Shown: positions 1-12,175 of the stretch, in pieces
Numbering within the stretch: position 1 is the stretch's first letter
Layout of the letters: each line of letters begins with the position of its first letter
Source: Corythucha ciliata
Taxonomy: Eukaryota; Arthropoda; Insecta; Hemiptera; Tingidae
Length of the DNA: 64,000 nucleotides
Reading direction: 5' to 3'
Assembly: GCA_038030265.1 (NCBI GenBank)
Contig: CM075940.1
Span: 3,534,001-3,598,000, forward strand
Notes under the pieces: generated by a model
What the model was told of the DNA's origin: nothing
What the model saw: only the letters and a program-made list of their open reading frames with translations
Databases searched by the model: none
Program-made: the position numbers and the translations under genes

Positions 1-63
1 GAAACCATACCACCGAGATGGGGATAATAAAAATTAGTCCATCGGCTAGCCCGATACAGTGGT

Positions 64-350
64 TACGCGATTTTTCAAAGGCAATCCGCGACTACACTGT
101 GCCGAAAAGGGAGAATATTTCGCCCCTTTGCCTGGTTAGAATTCCCTGGCCCGGATACGATGTGTACGTGACTTTTCCAAAGGCAATTCGCGATTGCATT
201 GTGTCCGAAACAGGAGGACGATTCGTCCTGTTGGGTGGCTAGAATCCGCAAGCCCGGTAATTTGCATATGGTCAATACGTTTGACCCTTCAGCAGCAATT
301 ACCGAAACGAAAGCCCGTCCGCTTCGTTGCGTGGCTAGGACAGGCCCCTG
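64..350. repeat. Degenerate tandem units of about 100 bp
   Basis: Two clearly related units (about 64-153 and 165-257) share the order CAAAGGCAATYCGCGAYT, then CCGAAA, then GGYTAGAAT and a short GC-rich end. A third, weaker unit follows to about 350, with CCGAAACGAAAG and GTGGCTAGGA. No coding potential convinces. It may be the end of a larger repeat entering from the left of the window. Confidence 0.45.
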
Positions 351-982
351 GATAAGTGGTGTTATCCAGGTTGCTCGGGAGGTCTTTCTCTCCCAAGGGT
401 GTGTTACTGAGGGAGTAACGTTTTTCTCGCAATAATATAGTAAATATGTAGATTGACATTCCTCCTGCTTCCCCAAGCACTTTGATATGACGTGTGTGTA
501 GTCATGTCCATGACATGTACATATCTTCTTCCTTTCTTTGTAAAGGAGGTGTATGAATGCCCCTCGGCCATTACCGGAAGAGTTCGCTCTTACCCCGAAC
601 GACAGAGACGCATAAATAAGTGTTTCTAACGAAATAATACAAATATTGATATGTAATCAGGTTAGACGGTAGATGAATTTTTCTTTTGACTCATGGTTTT
701 TACGCCACAGTAAGTATTGGATCCCTTGTCATAGGCAAGAATTAATTATAACGTCGACGATTGACTTATAAGTCAAATTTTAATGTATATATTTTAATAG
801 ATTCCTTAGGGAATGTAGAAAATAAGTTTCTATTTTATATTATCTGAATTGGTCAATTTTATGATTCTTGCATCATGGGTTTTTGATTTTTGGCATACGT
901 GCCATTATTTTTTATATATGGATTGACAGGTGGTGGTGATATGTTGACAAGCTTGGTTTAGGTACCTGGCAAGGTAAACGGT

Positions 983-1099
983 TATAAAAGGGATGTTTTC
1001 GCCCCTCCTCTTCCTTTAGTTAGGTGGTCTAGGGACGGAATCATCTCACCTACAGCATAATAGGAAGAAACCATCGGTCCTTGACTTCCTTTAGTTAGG
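983..1099 (+). promoter_or_regulatory. TATA-like box followed by a duplicated 15-bp motif
   Basis: TATAAAAG lies at 983-990. The 15-mer CTTCCTTTAGTTAGG occurs exactly at 1010-1024 and again at 1085-1099, 75 bp apart, and the first copy lies about where a TATA-driven start would fall. This could be a retroelement or gene promoter. No downstream frame fits, so the role is inferred only. The rest of 351-1286 shows nothing I recognise. Confidence 0.25.
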
Positions 1100-1286
1100 C
1101 GTCCCGGGACTGGAAGGATCCTCCGGCGGGAATGCTATTGGGTATTATTTTATTATTATTTTTTTTTCTCTCTCTCTTTTCTCCACATCTCTTGGTGTTA
1201 CGAGCCAACGTGATGTTATTTGGCCTATCGAGGATGTCACCGGCTAAGTTCTCGCTGAGACTTAGGGGTGTCTCCGGACTACTCGG

Positions 1287-2876
1287 TTAACCCTTAATTG
1301 CACGATGTCGCACTGGTGTGACGCACTTGTTTTTTGCCTTTTCACGAACTCTCTCGGTATTTTTATGAATTAAATTATGTCAAATGGATGCGACAAAGGC
1401 TCTAGAACTGCCTTGAAGCTCAATATTATCAATAAAGTGTTCACTTCTTCAGTTAGAGGTACTGTGATAGTGGTGTCCGGTGGTTGTGAAGCTCTGGCCG
1501 CGAAGTCCAGGTAAGACCCGTTATTATTGTTCAAATTTGAATGCATCATCAATCTAAAAAAATAACACTCACTCTTCAAGTGGTCCTTTTTGAATATTAC
1601 CGTTACTCGTTAAGCACAAAACACTTGATCTCCCTATAAAATGTGAATTTTAGCGTGTCAAGTGGGTGCGACATCATGAGTTCTGGGGTACTTATGATGT
1701 CTTTGTGTTCCCAGAATGGCAGATGACGAGGTATTTTTTTTTGAAAGAAGATGGGTCGAAGAGGCGTATTTCTCAACGAGAACTTTCCCAAATATTGGCC
1801 TTGCCGGATGATAGTGCCGATGAAAGTGCAACAGACGATGAAGAGGAGGAGGGAGGGGACAAAGCTTCAACAAGCGCCATCGACCATGATCTCCCGGAGG
1901 CTGAATTTGTTGCACAGTTAGACGAATTATTTAGCGAAGTATCAGAACTTCTGAATGAGCCCGAGCACGATGACTGCCCAGATGTGGGAGAAATTGTGGA
2001 AACAATGTCCAAACAACACCACGAGCATGAGGGACCGTCAAAATCAACGTTGCGTGCGAAAATACGTCAACCTATAGGAAATTCTGAGTCGAAGGAAAGT
2101 AAAAGTCAGTCCCGGCGCGTTCCTCTATTTATTAACTCTAATTATTATTGCTACCTGAGAGTGAGACTCTTTTCAAAGGGGACGATAGCCTTCCTCGAGA
2201 AATCTTGCAGCTGGAATCACCAATGGATTTTTTCTTTTACTTTTTGCCGTTTTCTTACATTGAAGAAATCGCTGAACAAACGAATTTGTACGCGGTTCAG
2301 AAAGGGTTTGGTTCTTCGCAAGTGAATACGTTGGAGATCCAGCAATTCCTAGGGCTACTTATCATGTCGTCTGTGATGAAACCATCAAACTACCGGGAGA
2401 TGTGGCACCCTGTTCTTGGTTCTGATTTAGTCAGGGAGACAATGTCCATCAATAAATTCGACCGAATCAAAAGAAGCATCCACTTCAACGACAACCCCGA
2501 ACTTCCGTCGCCCAGAGATCCCAATCGAGACAAACTTTTAAAATTTGACCAGCAATAAATCTTTTTAACAGAACTTTTGATTCTGTCCCGAAAGAGCAAG
2601 TCTTATCGGTAGACGAACAAATTTGTGCCACGAAAAAGAAGCATCCACTACGACAATACAATCCGAGAAAGCCTCACAAATGGGGCTACAAGCTGTATGC
2701 GCTATGCGACACCACAGGCTTCGCATACCGGTCGGTTGGGCTTGACACACCCCGGAATTACTCCATTGATAATAGACAAGACATATTTTGTACGGGATGA
2801 ATGCTATTGGGGGTCTGACTCTAAATTTACAACGTTCAACGAATTTAGACGAGGATGACTGGGGTATTGAAATTAA
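1287..2876 (+). mobile_element. piggyBac-like element (degenerate)
   Basis: The segment starts with TTAA then CCCTTAATTGCACGATGTCG, the form of a piggyBac end (TTAA target followed by a C-rich terminus). It contains a broken piggyBac transposase. A second TTAA at 2873-2876 is followed by a very similar CCCTTAGTTTCATGATTTCG in the same orientation. That is not the expected inverted end, so the right boundary may belong to another copy. Confidence 0.5.
1666..2868 (+). pseudogene. piggyBac transposase, frameshifted relic
   Basis: The frame from 1666 (better start ATG at 1723) encodes an acidic N-terminus with KRRISQRELSQILALPDDS, usual for piggyBac transposases. After a frameshift near 2150-2200 the catalytic region follows (PMDFFFYFLP, FLGLLIMSSVMKPSNYREMW, RIKRSIHFND). 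A further shift near 2560-2640 leads to SVDEQ and YNPRKPHKWGYKLYALCDTT, the block around the first catalytic Asp. The remaining catalytic residues and the C-terminal zinc finger are not found. At least two frameshifts make it non-functional. Family identity is secure from these motifs; the copy is not intact. Confidence 0.8.
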
Positions 2877-3600
2877 CCCTTAGTTTCATGATTTCGCATT
2901 TACACCGGGGAAAAAATAATTTAAATTAGTAGAGGTGCGATATTCACCAGAAAAATAATATTAAAAATCCTACTTCAACCATAAGCACGTAATTTTTTTG
3001 GTCGAGGACAAAGTAGTTGCGAGTTGGCAGGATGTAGACAAAGGCAGCAAGTTTAAGTAGTCAGTGACCGGAGCATTTTATTGTTACGGAGCCAGAATCG
3101 ACAAATCGGCCATTTATATGACCGGCAAAAAATTTAAACAGCCACCAGCATGAGCTCCTGGATTTTAGGCTTACCGCTTCGGAGAGAGTCAATTCGTACA
3201 TCTTCTTCGTGATCCCCCTATTTTGTTAAAACGAACCTGCTGTTTAGATTCACTTGGTTTAATTACCCGGTTTATTTTTTTTTAGTTGTTGTCAAACTTG
3301 TCTTCATCACCCGGTTTGACACAAGTAGCTTTCGGTAGGAAGTCGTCAATGCTGTAAACTTATAGGACTGGGATTTGTAAACTCTGATCCGCTTTCCTTG
3401 CGTCATTTCAATCGATTTTCAGCGTAGAGAAATCTCGAATGGGGAGGGTACCCTGGTAAATAGGTAAACCGGTTGTAGACAATATTCTAATAACAAAATT
3501 TAATCAAAATACGGGGAAGCCCCCTGGTTTCAGCAGCTACAGATAGGCCGTAAAAAAGTTCGGATATTAAGCCGCATTCTATCTAACCATGGAATTTGTG
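2873..3600. other. Unassigned stretch beginning with a second piggyBac-type end
   Basis: It opens with TTAA-CCCTTAGTTTCATG, a near copy of the end at 1287. At about 3010-3050 one frame reads VVASWQDVDKGSKF, faintly like the VVxWxD motif of piggyBac C-terminal regions. No right inverted end was found by eye. Otherwise AT-rich with no supported gene. Confidence 0.25.
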
Positions 3601-3638
3601 ATTACTACTTACATCGCATCGGGACGCAGCCTTCGGGA

Positions 3639-3842
3639 CTGTGTCCGACTTGCTGCTCTCCTAACAGCATTGAACATATTATCATGGAGTGCCCAAAGTA
3701 CAAAAACTCTCGATCCACTCTGTTCAACTTACTATATGAACGTATTCAAGCTCCTTTCAATCTTCAATTCATAGTAGTTCAAATATCTATAACACACGAA
3801 GCACTATTATCCTTCATTGAAAAAGAAAAACTAAATTTCTAA
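3639..3842 (+). pseudogene. Non-LTR retrotransposon, C-terminal zinc-knuckle tail
   Basis: The frame reads CPTC, then NSIEHIIMECPKYKNSR, then about 45 residues to a stop at 3840-3842. The pattern CxxC...EHIIxECP is the C-terminal CCHC-like knuckle typical of LINE ORF2 proteins of the jockey/I groups. Nothing of the RT or RNase H precedes it in any frame I could see, so this is a 5'-truncated copy, the usual outcome of LINE insertion. No clear poly(A) tail follows. Confidence 0.7.
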
Positions 3843-5519
3843 AGGTTACTTTCAATATCGACCAAACTACCCGCATTTTAATTTAGCACAATGAAAATTC
3901 GCTGTGGCTGTATGGCCCCGTGCCAATGCCACAAAAAAAATCAAAATACCGAGCCAAAGCGTACGTTATACAAAACGAATAAAATATTCCACCCAAAAAA
4001 TTGGACAATTATGAAAGTAAAATTAACATGAAAATCATAAAATTAAATCGTCGTTTTCAGAACTTTGATTTTTTTCAAAAACTATCTATCATCACTACCA
4101 ATATTTAAATATTAATACGTAATGAATTCTGTCACGAAAGAAGCACGCTGTAGCAGATGCATAATTATTCCCGAAAGTATCGGACGTCGTACATTAAAAC
4201 AAAAGCCGTAAATGTCGTTATTAAAGAGCCACACTAAAGTGTAGGACTCGACGAATTTTTCTTATAGGTTTACGCCAAAGAGCGAGCCAATATCTTGTTA
4301 GGCTGGGCTTAACGGTTGCTCATAATGTACACACAGGTGTATTTAGGGGTGATGTGTAAAAGTTGTCAGGTGTGAAATGACTGACTGATAACGTTCACGG
4401 TAAAAGGTAAAAAATCATTGAAAACTTGAAATAATCAAATTAAAAGTAAAATAAAAAATTTATTAACCCGTAAATACATTTTTTATCGGAAGGAAGGAAT
4501 ATTGTGACCTGACTTTTAAGAGTCAAGTCCCAATAAAAGTCTAAATACTAAACCCGCAAGAAAATAGAATACTAGAAACCTGAAATGCACGTTTGCTTAC
4601 TTAATAAAGTCTAATTAAATATATTTTCATAATACGTACTAGCAGGTCAAACTAAATTTCGCTAATTACAAAAGGTAAATTATCTGTATATTGTACCATG
4701 TGTGTATGGTATGGTACGGTAAATTATCTGTATCTGTATATTAGAATCTGTAATATACATAGGATCGACGCAACAACAAATTGAGGACCGCATCGAACAC
4801 CTAAAGAAAACGAAATTATCAGTTCAGCCTTGCCTTTTTGCAGTGGCGGAAAATATTTTCTGTATAAGAGAGGGATTTAATTATTTCGATGGAATTCGTT
4901 ATGAGTTCACAAATGTTTTACGTTGCCTCGACATTCTTTTCAAAATAATTTACCTACAATTCCTTTGACCTACAATTCCCCCAAGAGTCACTCATGTTTT
5001 TTCATTTATAGAATGTTTTTTCTACAAATTCAGGGCAAGTTAAGTTAATTTCACGAAAGTAAAAATTTTGGTGGAAAAATTGTCTTAGCTAACTAAGATG
5101 GGGGCTAGAGCCCAGGAGTTCTAGGCGAAAAAGGGAACAAACCCCGAATTGAATCGTCTACATCTTAAAATCTTTTTTTTTTCTTCTTCTTCTTTTTTCA
5201 GTAAATAATCCCCTATTTTTTAATTTTTTGCCCTTGAATTTGGAGACGGGGAGATCATAAAAAATGAGAGTTTAAATAACTCTGCAACTATTCTCAGTTG
5301 TGAAGTTCCTATATCACATCATGTATATGTATAAAGTATATACTGTTTCGCTTTTTCATTCATATTATTTCGAGAGAATAAATTTCTTTGTACTCCTAAA
5401 ATCTATACACGATTGTGTAATTCCTTGCCTATTCATCTTAAGATCTCTTCCCAGATCTAGACCTATTCTGGGTCGCCCCGTAAGGAAATCCATTTAACAA
5501 TAAATAAATGGCCCTCCCG
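3843..5519. other. AT-rich intergenic DNA
   Basis: No frame with recognisable protein similarity. Short imperfect repeats occur around 4684-4750 (TTATCTGTATMT repeated) and a T/C-rich run at 5171-5198. I see no RNA gene or terminal repeats. Confidence 0.4.
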
Positions 5520-8500
5520 CACTGTGATTGACCGTAATAAATATTCAAAATGTTTAACCATTGAGGGCCGGGTCGACAAAATCCGTTTAAGCGAAGTGCG
5601 CTACTGGATCCAAAAGAAAAGCGAAGCCGATCTCTCGCATTGATTCAGCGGCGCATTTCTGCAAATTTGTCGTTTCTCACGATTTGATTGGGGAACACCT
5701 CGAAAAACTTCGTGGAAATCAGGAGTGCATCGTCCAACCGTATGTAATTTGTGTCGGCACGTTCAATGAGTTAGAACGGTGTTACGTGCAGTTATTAGAC
5801 TATTCGATCCCAGCTGAGAATATCCTACATGCAGTCGACATATGCTTTAAAGCATTTTTTGTTTTCAACTTGCAATACCCCACCGAGTGCGAACAGGTGT
5901 GGACTATTATTCAAAATCTCCTATACGATATTCCGTTCGACCGCCAAAAAGTTCCTAGCTCAGCTCACCAGTTTTTAGCTTCTATAAGAAAACTCGAATC
6001 AGCTCATTCGACACAGTCTGTTTTTTCGTCTTCTCAGAAGTGCCACCTCGTTGAAGTAAATAACGATGAGTTGAATTCGGTCGTTTTCGACATCGATGAA
6101 ACAGGAGACAAAATAGCAGAAGGGACATTTTCTTGTGTCCCGAAATATAACGGGTTAGTGGCGTTAGTCGAAGATTTACCTCCACCAGAATCGCCTTTGG
6201 CTACGGTGTTGGAATCTGTGACGTCTTCTCCTTCGGGCATTCATAATCCAGACGCGTATGCTGAGCTAGAGACTCCAGTAAATTCCTCCTCATTCTTGAA
6301 TAAGGATTTCACGCGCAGTCGCCCTGCTTCATCAGAATTTCAAGCATGACCATGACGACTGTGAGCACGTTCAGGCTTTCCTTGATTCATTCAAGGGCAT
6401 TTTAGAAAAATCTTTGAGACCACTTCGAAGTTCCTTTACTAGATATAATTATTTCGTAAATCAGGGCACTATGATACCTCCCCAAAGCGTCACCATAGGT
6501 TCAAAGAATAAGGTGACAGGCTGTGACGTCCCCGCCAATTGTTTCGACGTCTCCGCTCAGTTTGTACCAATGAGAGAGGTACTCCAAAAGCTGTTCAACA
6601 AGGCAGGATTCCTTGAAGAGGTGATGGAATGGAGAAAATTGTGCACAGCATTCCCAGAAGTTGTTACATTCTCGCAATGTTCCTCTTGGCTGAAGTCATC
6701 TTCTAAGGAACACTCAGGCGATGCCTCTCTTTTCTTCCCTGTTCATATATACTTTGATGACTTTGAAGGTGAAAATCCGCTTGGAAGTCACTCCGGCGTC
6801 CGGAAAATGGGTGGCGTTTACATGTCCCTTCCATTCCTGCCCCCACGTCTCATTTCAAAATTGAATTTTATTTTTTTAGTCCTTGTTTTCCATTCTCAAG
6901 AAAAATTTTATTCGGTAACAAAGCTGTCTTCAAGGTAGTTATAGAGGAGTTAAATTACCTACGGGAAACTGGAATTACTACCAATTTGAAGGATGGATCA
7001 ACAAAGGTCATAAAATTCGGCCTTGGCTGTTTGATTGGTGACAACCTGGGGCTAAACGACATTTTGGGGTTTAAAACAAGTTTCAATGCCTTGAGATGCT
7101 GTAGGCTATGCCGTGCTACGAAGCATGACTTTGCTAGGTTGACAATCGAGGATCCATCCCTTTTACGTAACACCGAGAATTACGAGGATGACCTCAGGGC
7201 TGCAGAAGAAGGTGATACAAGCTCGGGAGTAGTGGATCGATGTGTTTGGCTAGATGTCAAACATTTTAATATTCAGGACAATTGTTCTGTTGATTTAATG
7301 CACGACATCTACGAAGGGGTAGCACGCTACACCATGCAGATAGTCTTGAAGGGGATGATCAATCGCAATCATTGCTTTACTCTTGATTTCCTCAATTCGA
7401 GAATGGTCAACTTTAGCTATGGTCCGGATACCGGAACGAAACCCCCTGTAATCTCGGCCTCAAAGGGTAGTGGATTTGCCATAAGAATGTCCTCCTCCGA
7501 AATGAAATGTTTCCTCATGTATTTCGGCGTCATGGTGGGTCACTTGGTAGGCCCATATGATTATGAGGATGTCGAAGAGCTGACAAACAGGTCCCATAGC
7601 GAATCGTCTAAAAAACCTCGTTATGATGATTCTCACCTTTTTTACCACTTGTATTTATTGTTACAAAAAATTGTCACCCTTGTCACTCACTCATCGGTGA
7701 GCGCAGGAAGAGCAGCTTACTTGTCCCATTTTATCGACGAGTTCTTAACACTTTACAAGTCCCTGCCCAATTTACTGATGGAAAAAAATGAGAATGAGCC
7801 AGATCAGGAGATTACTGTAAAATTGCAGTACAAATTTCACGTTCTCACTCACTATCCTACTGAAATGCTAAGGCACGGGCCGCTGAACAATATGTCGAGC
7901 CTTAGATTTGAGTCAAAACATAGAATTTTGAAAAAAGTTACTACTTCTGTAGCCTCAAACGTCAACACTCCCTACTCAATTGCCAAGAAAGTCCAATACC
8001 AGTTGAACCACTTGTTCTCTGACAATTCACTCCCCAGTCGCTCTCACGTAACGAGCAAGTTACTTCCTATTGTGGATTCGGACTTAGTAGATATGCGTCA
8101 AATTCTGCAAATTCCTGACAGTGTGGTATTATACGAAATCCGCTCCGTCACCACGTGCGAAAACGTTGTTTTTCGTATAAATTTTGCAATTTGTTTGGAC
8201 CTCAATGATGACTATGATCCAGATTTTTTGAAGATTTCAAAGTTATTTTACAGCGTGGAAAATGACGAGGTCTACGTCAAGGGTTTCAAATACGTTAATG
8301 TTGGATTTTCTTCCCACTTCCACGCATTCCAAGTTGTTCCTACAAGAACATTTTCGTATCACGTGCTTTCCAAAAATCCTTATCCATTTCCTAGTAACGT
8401 AATTAAAGCATTGAACGGTAATTATTACGCCATACCGAGGAACTGTCTTTGAGTCCATAATTATAGTTTACAGTTATGATTTCTTTTTTTTATCATTCTT

Positions 8501-8752
8501 AATTATATTCGTATGTCTTTACATTCATTTAATTTACTTATTGTGCTGACGAAAATTATTCTTACAAACATATTCACATTACAACTTATTTTGATTTCAG
8601 CTGTGCATTATTATTTATTTGTCTGTCCAAAAGTCGATTTACACTCAACAGAGACGCGACAGCCCGTGCCCAGGAAACATGAAAATATTATTCTCATTAT
8701 TTCAAGGGCCCGACGCCAATTGTGACCGATGGCATACCGTGATCTCACAGTG
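5520..8752 (+). mobile_element. CACTA/EnSpm-like DNA transposon
   Basis: The left end CACTGTGATTGACCGTAAT (from 5520) resembles the inverted right end, which reads CACTGTGAGATCACGGTAT on the minus strand from 8752. The ends enclose one transposase-like gene broken into three frames. CACTG/CACTA termini are the hallmark of EnSpm/CACTA elements. I found no matching 2-3 bp target duplication (CCG left, ATT right), so the boundaries are provisional. Confidence 0.5.
5684..8452 (+). pseudogene. CACTA-like transposase in three frames
   Basis: Three stretches join in order. 5684-6349 is an N-terminal region ending in an acidic, Ser-rich linker. About 6342-6938 contains HDHDDCEHVQAFLDSFKG, then HIYFDDFEGENPLGSHSG. 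6986-8452 (frame open from about 6905) contains FGLGCLIGDNLGLNDILGF, a CxxC pair in CCRLCRATKHDF, CSVDLMHDIYEGVARY, and FHVLTHYPTEMLRHGPLNN followed by RFESKHRILKK. The DLMHDxxEGV block and the H-YP-M-R-GP/ESKH block are shared by invertebrate CACTA-type transposases with a DUF4218-like region. The frame changes at about 6345 and 6905 restore conserved reading, so they are small indels, not introns. The C-terminus ends at a natural stop. Confidence 0.65.
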
Positions 8753-9218
8753 ATTTTTAGATTATCACATCAGTTCGTTCTCTCTTCTATTCGCGATTTA
8801 AACTACGTATCACTTGAGTTTGTCCTCCTCTTTATCAAAAATCAACGCTATAATCGTAAGTTTTTAGAGCGAAAATACAGGCATTTCGATCTTACTTGAC
8901 CAACATTTCACTGTCGGAACACGGAGAATTCACGGTGAGCTCACTTTCTGCAAAACCAATGTCTCCGTACTGCACTGTCACGTCACTGTTGAGTGTGAAT
9001 CGACCTTAATCTGTTAATTTTCAGGAAATACTGTTACATGCTTGTTTCATCAGCAAGGAGCGTGGAACATGTTCTGAGTATGGTTGCGTAGGACCAGCCA
9101 ATAAATAAAACGCAATCATCTAACATTTTACTGACTGATCCCGTGGCTACGCGACTCTGAACTTGTTCCAAACTTCTTGCTGGAACAACATCTCTGAAAC
9201 AGGTCTAGGCCAGGCCAA
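8753..9218. other. Non-coding gap
   Basis: No recognised coding sequence or repeat. A possible polyadenylation-like AATAAATAAA lies near 9100 with no gene attached. Confidence 0.35.
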
Positions 9219-9706
9219 CAAAAATTACGGCCGTCCCCCCAAAAAAGACTGGGACTGTCAATTTTACCGTGACTTTAATATTTCTAAACCGTGACTGTAT
9301 TTCTTAAAAAGGCGGTCAATTCGACCGTGACTGTACAGAACCTACCGTCTACTGAACAGTTAAATGGGCGGTATATTTGACCGTCATTTTAATATGTTTT
9401 GTTATAAAGACGGTTGACCGTTCTGATATCAAGGGACGGTCATTATGACAGGTTAGTTATAGCTCCAATCGGCCTTTTATTAGCCGCCATCTTTAATATC
9501 CCGGTCAGAAACACTATTAAAGGCACGGTGGTTCAATTATAAAAGGACGGCTAAAATTCCGATTTTTGTGGACGGTCAATTAAATATTACCGTCCTTTTA
9601 AATGCTGTTGACCGGCTCTGAAATTGTATAAAAAGGACGGTCGTTTCTCTGAACCGTCGATTTAATTCATTTCTGACCGTCGAACCATTCAAAATTTCTC
9701 TCAGTG
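9219..9706. mobile_element. Arm of a motif-array DNA element
   Basis: About twenty copies of GACGGTC/GACCGTC or close variants are packed into about 470 bp in both orientations. The right edge, read on the minus strand, is TA then CACTGAGAGAAATTTTG, much like the CACTGGGAAAAAA end of the element at 40991-43544. No matching left end was found, so this is probably one surviving arm. Confidence 0.5.
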
Positions 9707-9708
9707 TA

Positions 9709-12163
9709 CTTGAACGAACGTCGTTCCTTCAGCCAGCTAAATAAATTGATTGGAACAACGAAATTGCTGCATAGTATTTAAAATATAATTGCATTGATTA
9801 ATCTATTTCTGTGACATGACTATTCGTCATCACACAATTTTTTATTTTTATTTCTAAAAAGACAAATATTTAATTCAAACGAAGCCGTAGTCTCTGTAGA
9901 AGAACAGCCGTTGAAAGTTAAATTTGACACGCATACGCCACTTGTGGGAATTGCAATTAATTAAAAGAAGTAATTATTCTGATTGTTCTAATTAATTACT
10001 TATCTGAAAATAAATTTCAAATCCATGTTGAAGGGTTGTTGCGAAATCATCCATAGATCCTGTAAGAATGAATAATGTGTTAAAAGGTCATTCAATCAAT
10101 AAACTTGTTAATAATTTGGCAATTAAGGAAACATACAGGGAGGGAAAACTTCAAGGTCATATCTATAAAATGTTACATTTTTGACATTAAATGCTTAATA
10201 ATTGGAGTTCCAGGTATCTCGTATATAAAACAATGTTTAAACTACTTTGTAACGTAAAGGAATATCGTTAAAATTACCTTTTTATGCGTAGATAGACATC
10301 GCCAGTACTGTCAGAGCCATGTGTTTCCCAAACTAGTTTTTTCGCATTTTTCCTATTAAGGAACGCAAATCTTTTAACAGAATAAATATAATAAAATAGA
10401 TTCAATATAAAACTAATTGGAATTACCAGATTTATCCATTTTTCATCAATGTAAACAAAGAGGAACATGTGACTTTTTGAAACACTGTAAAAAAATTCGC
10501 GATCATTATAATAACATTCACACATGTGTAGGAGGATGCCAAAAACCTCTTGAGATATTTGCGGATAACGCCGGCGAAGTCAAAGGCTTTGAATTTGGCA
10601 ATGTTTATTGTTATCTGTTATCAATTCGCAGAAAAACACTAGCGCTCCTTGGGCTATCAGTACAGAAGTTTCTTTGTTTATTCAAATTTTTAAGTTGTTT
10701 TAAATTTAATAAAACCCATTGGGATAAATCAATTTTAGTAAAATCAATCTATAATCAGTCATAATAACTTAATTTGCGAAAATTATGTAAATTTACCGAA
10801 AATTGTAAGAGGGGATGGACAGAGAGTGGTGTTGTGTAACGCCATCACCCCGTTTTAATATTGCGATTCAAGGGAAAAGATGGCCAGTTGAGGTCCGAAT
10901 GTAAAGGTGTGAACTTGTGACGGTCAGTACCGCAGTTTTCAAAATTAAATCAAAAAGATGGCCACCTTACACTAAGAGATGTCGGATTGAGCGAGAGGGG
11001 ATATTTGGATATTTCAATTTCATAGTGAGTGGACAGAATTGTTTATGTAAGACTTAAAAAACTAAACGTAATTTAATAAAATAGATTATTGGAACCGATT
11101 TTCAATACTGGATCAAGATTAGCAAAATCGACCAGACCTAAAATGAATTTAATAGATTTTTAACGACACTTAGCTGAAAGTGAGTAAAATTAGGAAAAAG
11201 CATTGTTGAACGGATGAAGAACCTTGAAATTTTATTGTATAGATTTGATGCGTACAGGAATGTACTAGAAAAGAACGCGGCGGCGCATGCCTAAAAGACG
11301 ACTGTTCAAGAAAAAACCCGAAGAGGTAGAATGGTCACCAATGATGGTTGAAACTGTAAACCTAATTTGTTGAATTTTGTTTGCAGGGTTTTTTTTTACA
11401 GCTATATTTTTTTTTTCCACCTAATTTTTTTTTGATTGGTATGCATGATTTTTCTGTGCTAATTTTTTTGACGTTCTTTTTTGGAACTCTGCGAATGGTC
11501 TTCATACCATTGTTTATATACCTAGCGAAGCGTTTGTTTAGCACAGAGGGTTCTGTTGCGCCATAATTGGTGGAAATTGATGTATCAAATTTGATATCGT
11601 GTCGAACTGACCGTGACACAAGGACTCAACTCACATTGTAAATACGTTATGTTTTCGTAAGTTTTTACTTTCCTGTTTTTATACTTTTATTGATGAAGTC
11701 ATTTTAACAATTTTTGATTATGTAATTGTTTTTGTTGTTACGCTTGTTGCCCATTTTCCGAGTCGACCGAACCCGATAGAAAATTAAAACAAAGAAAAAC
11801 GATTTTAATAAATTTTTATATTTCAATGAATATGTTAAAAAAAAAAAAAATTAATGCACCTGTTCCTGAACCCTCAGTCTCTCCAAATAATAATTAATAA
11901 AAAGGAGTAGGACACAGTTGCATTTCTGGTTGTTGAATTAACGAACCTATTCATTTGAACAAATAACGTGATTATTACACGGTCGAACCAAGATAGCATA
12001 CCCAATGTGGTTATTCGTCCAAACAAATTCACGTATGCTTAAAAAATACAAAATTACGTTCATACGATTGAAGATTCATTTAATTGAGTTGATGAATTTG
12101 GAAATCGACTATCGTTCTTTATTCTATCAATAAACGTTGGATCAAAATTAATGTCATGTTTCA
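9709..12163. other. AT-rich stretch without supported genes
   Basis: It holds open frames of 60-115 codons (for example 10417-10764 plus and 10274-10525 minus) with low-complexity, AT-driven composition and no motif I recognise. Homopolymer T/A runs occur near 11390-11430 and 11838. Confidence 0.35.
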
Positions 12164-12175
12164 TTGAGGCAATGT

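Noticed and set aside
1773..2012. Minus-strand frame rich in Ser
   Set aside because: Antisense shadow of the acidic piggyBac N-terminus.
8639..9706. TA-CACTCAACAGAGAC near 8640 as left partner of the arm ending at 9706
   Set aside because: Matches CACTGAGAGAAATTT poorly and lies inside the CACTA-like element.
10274..10764. Overlapping open frames on both strands
   Set aside because: AT-driven composition, no motif and no splice or repeat context.
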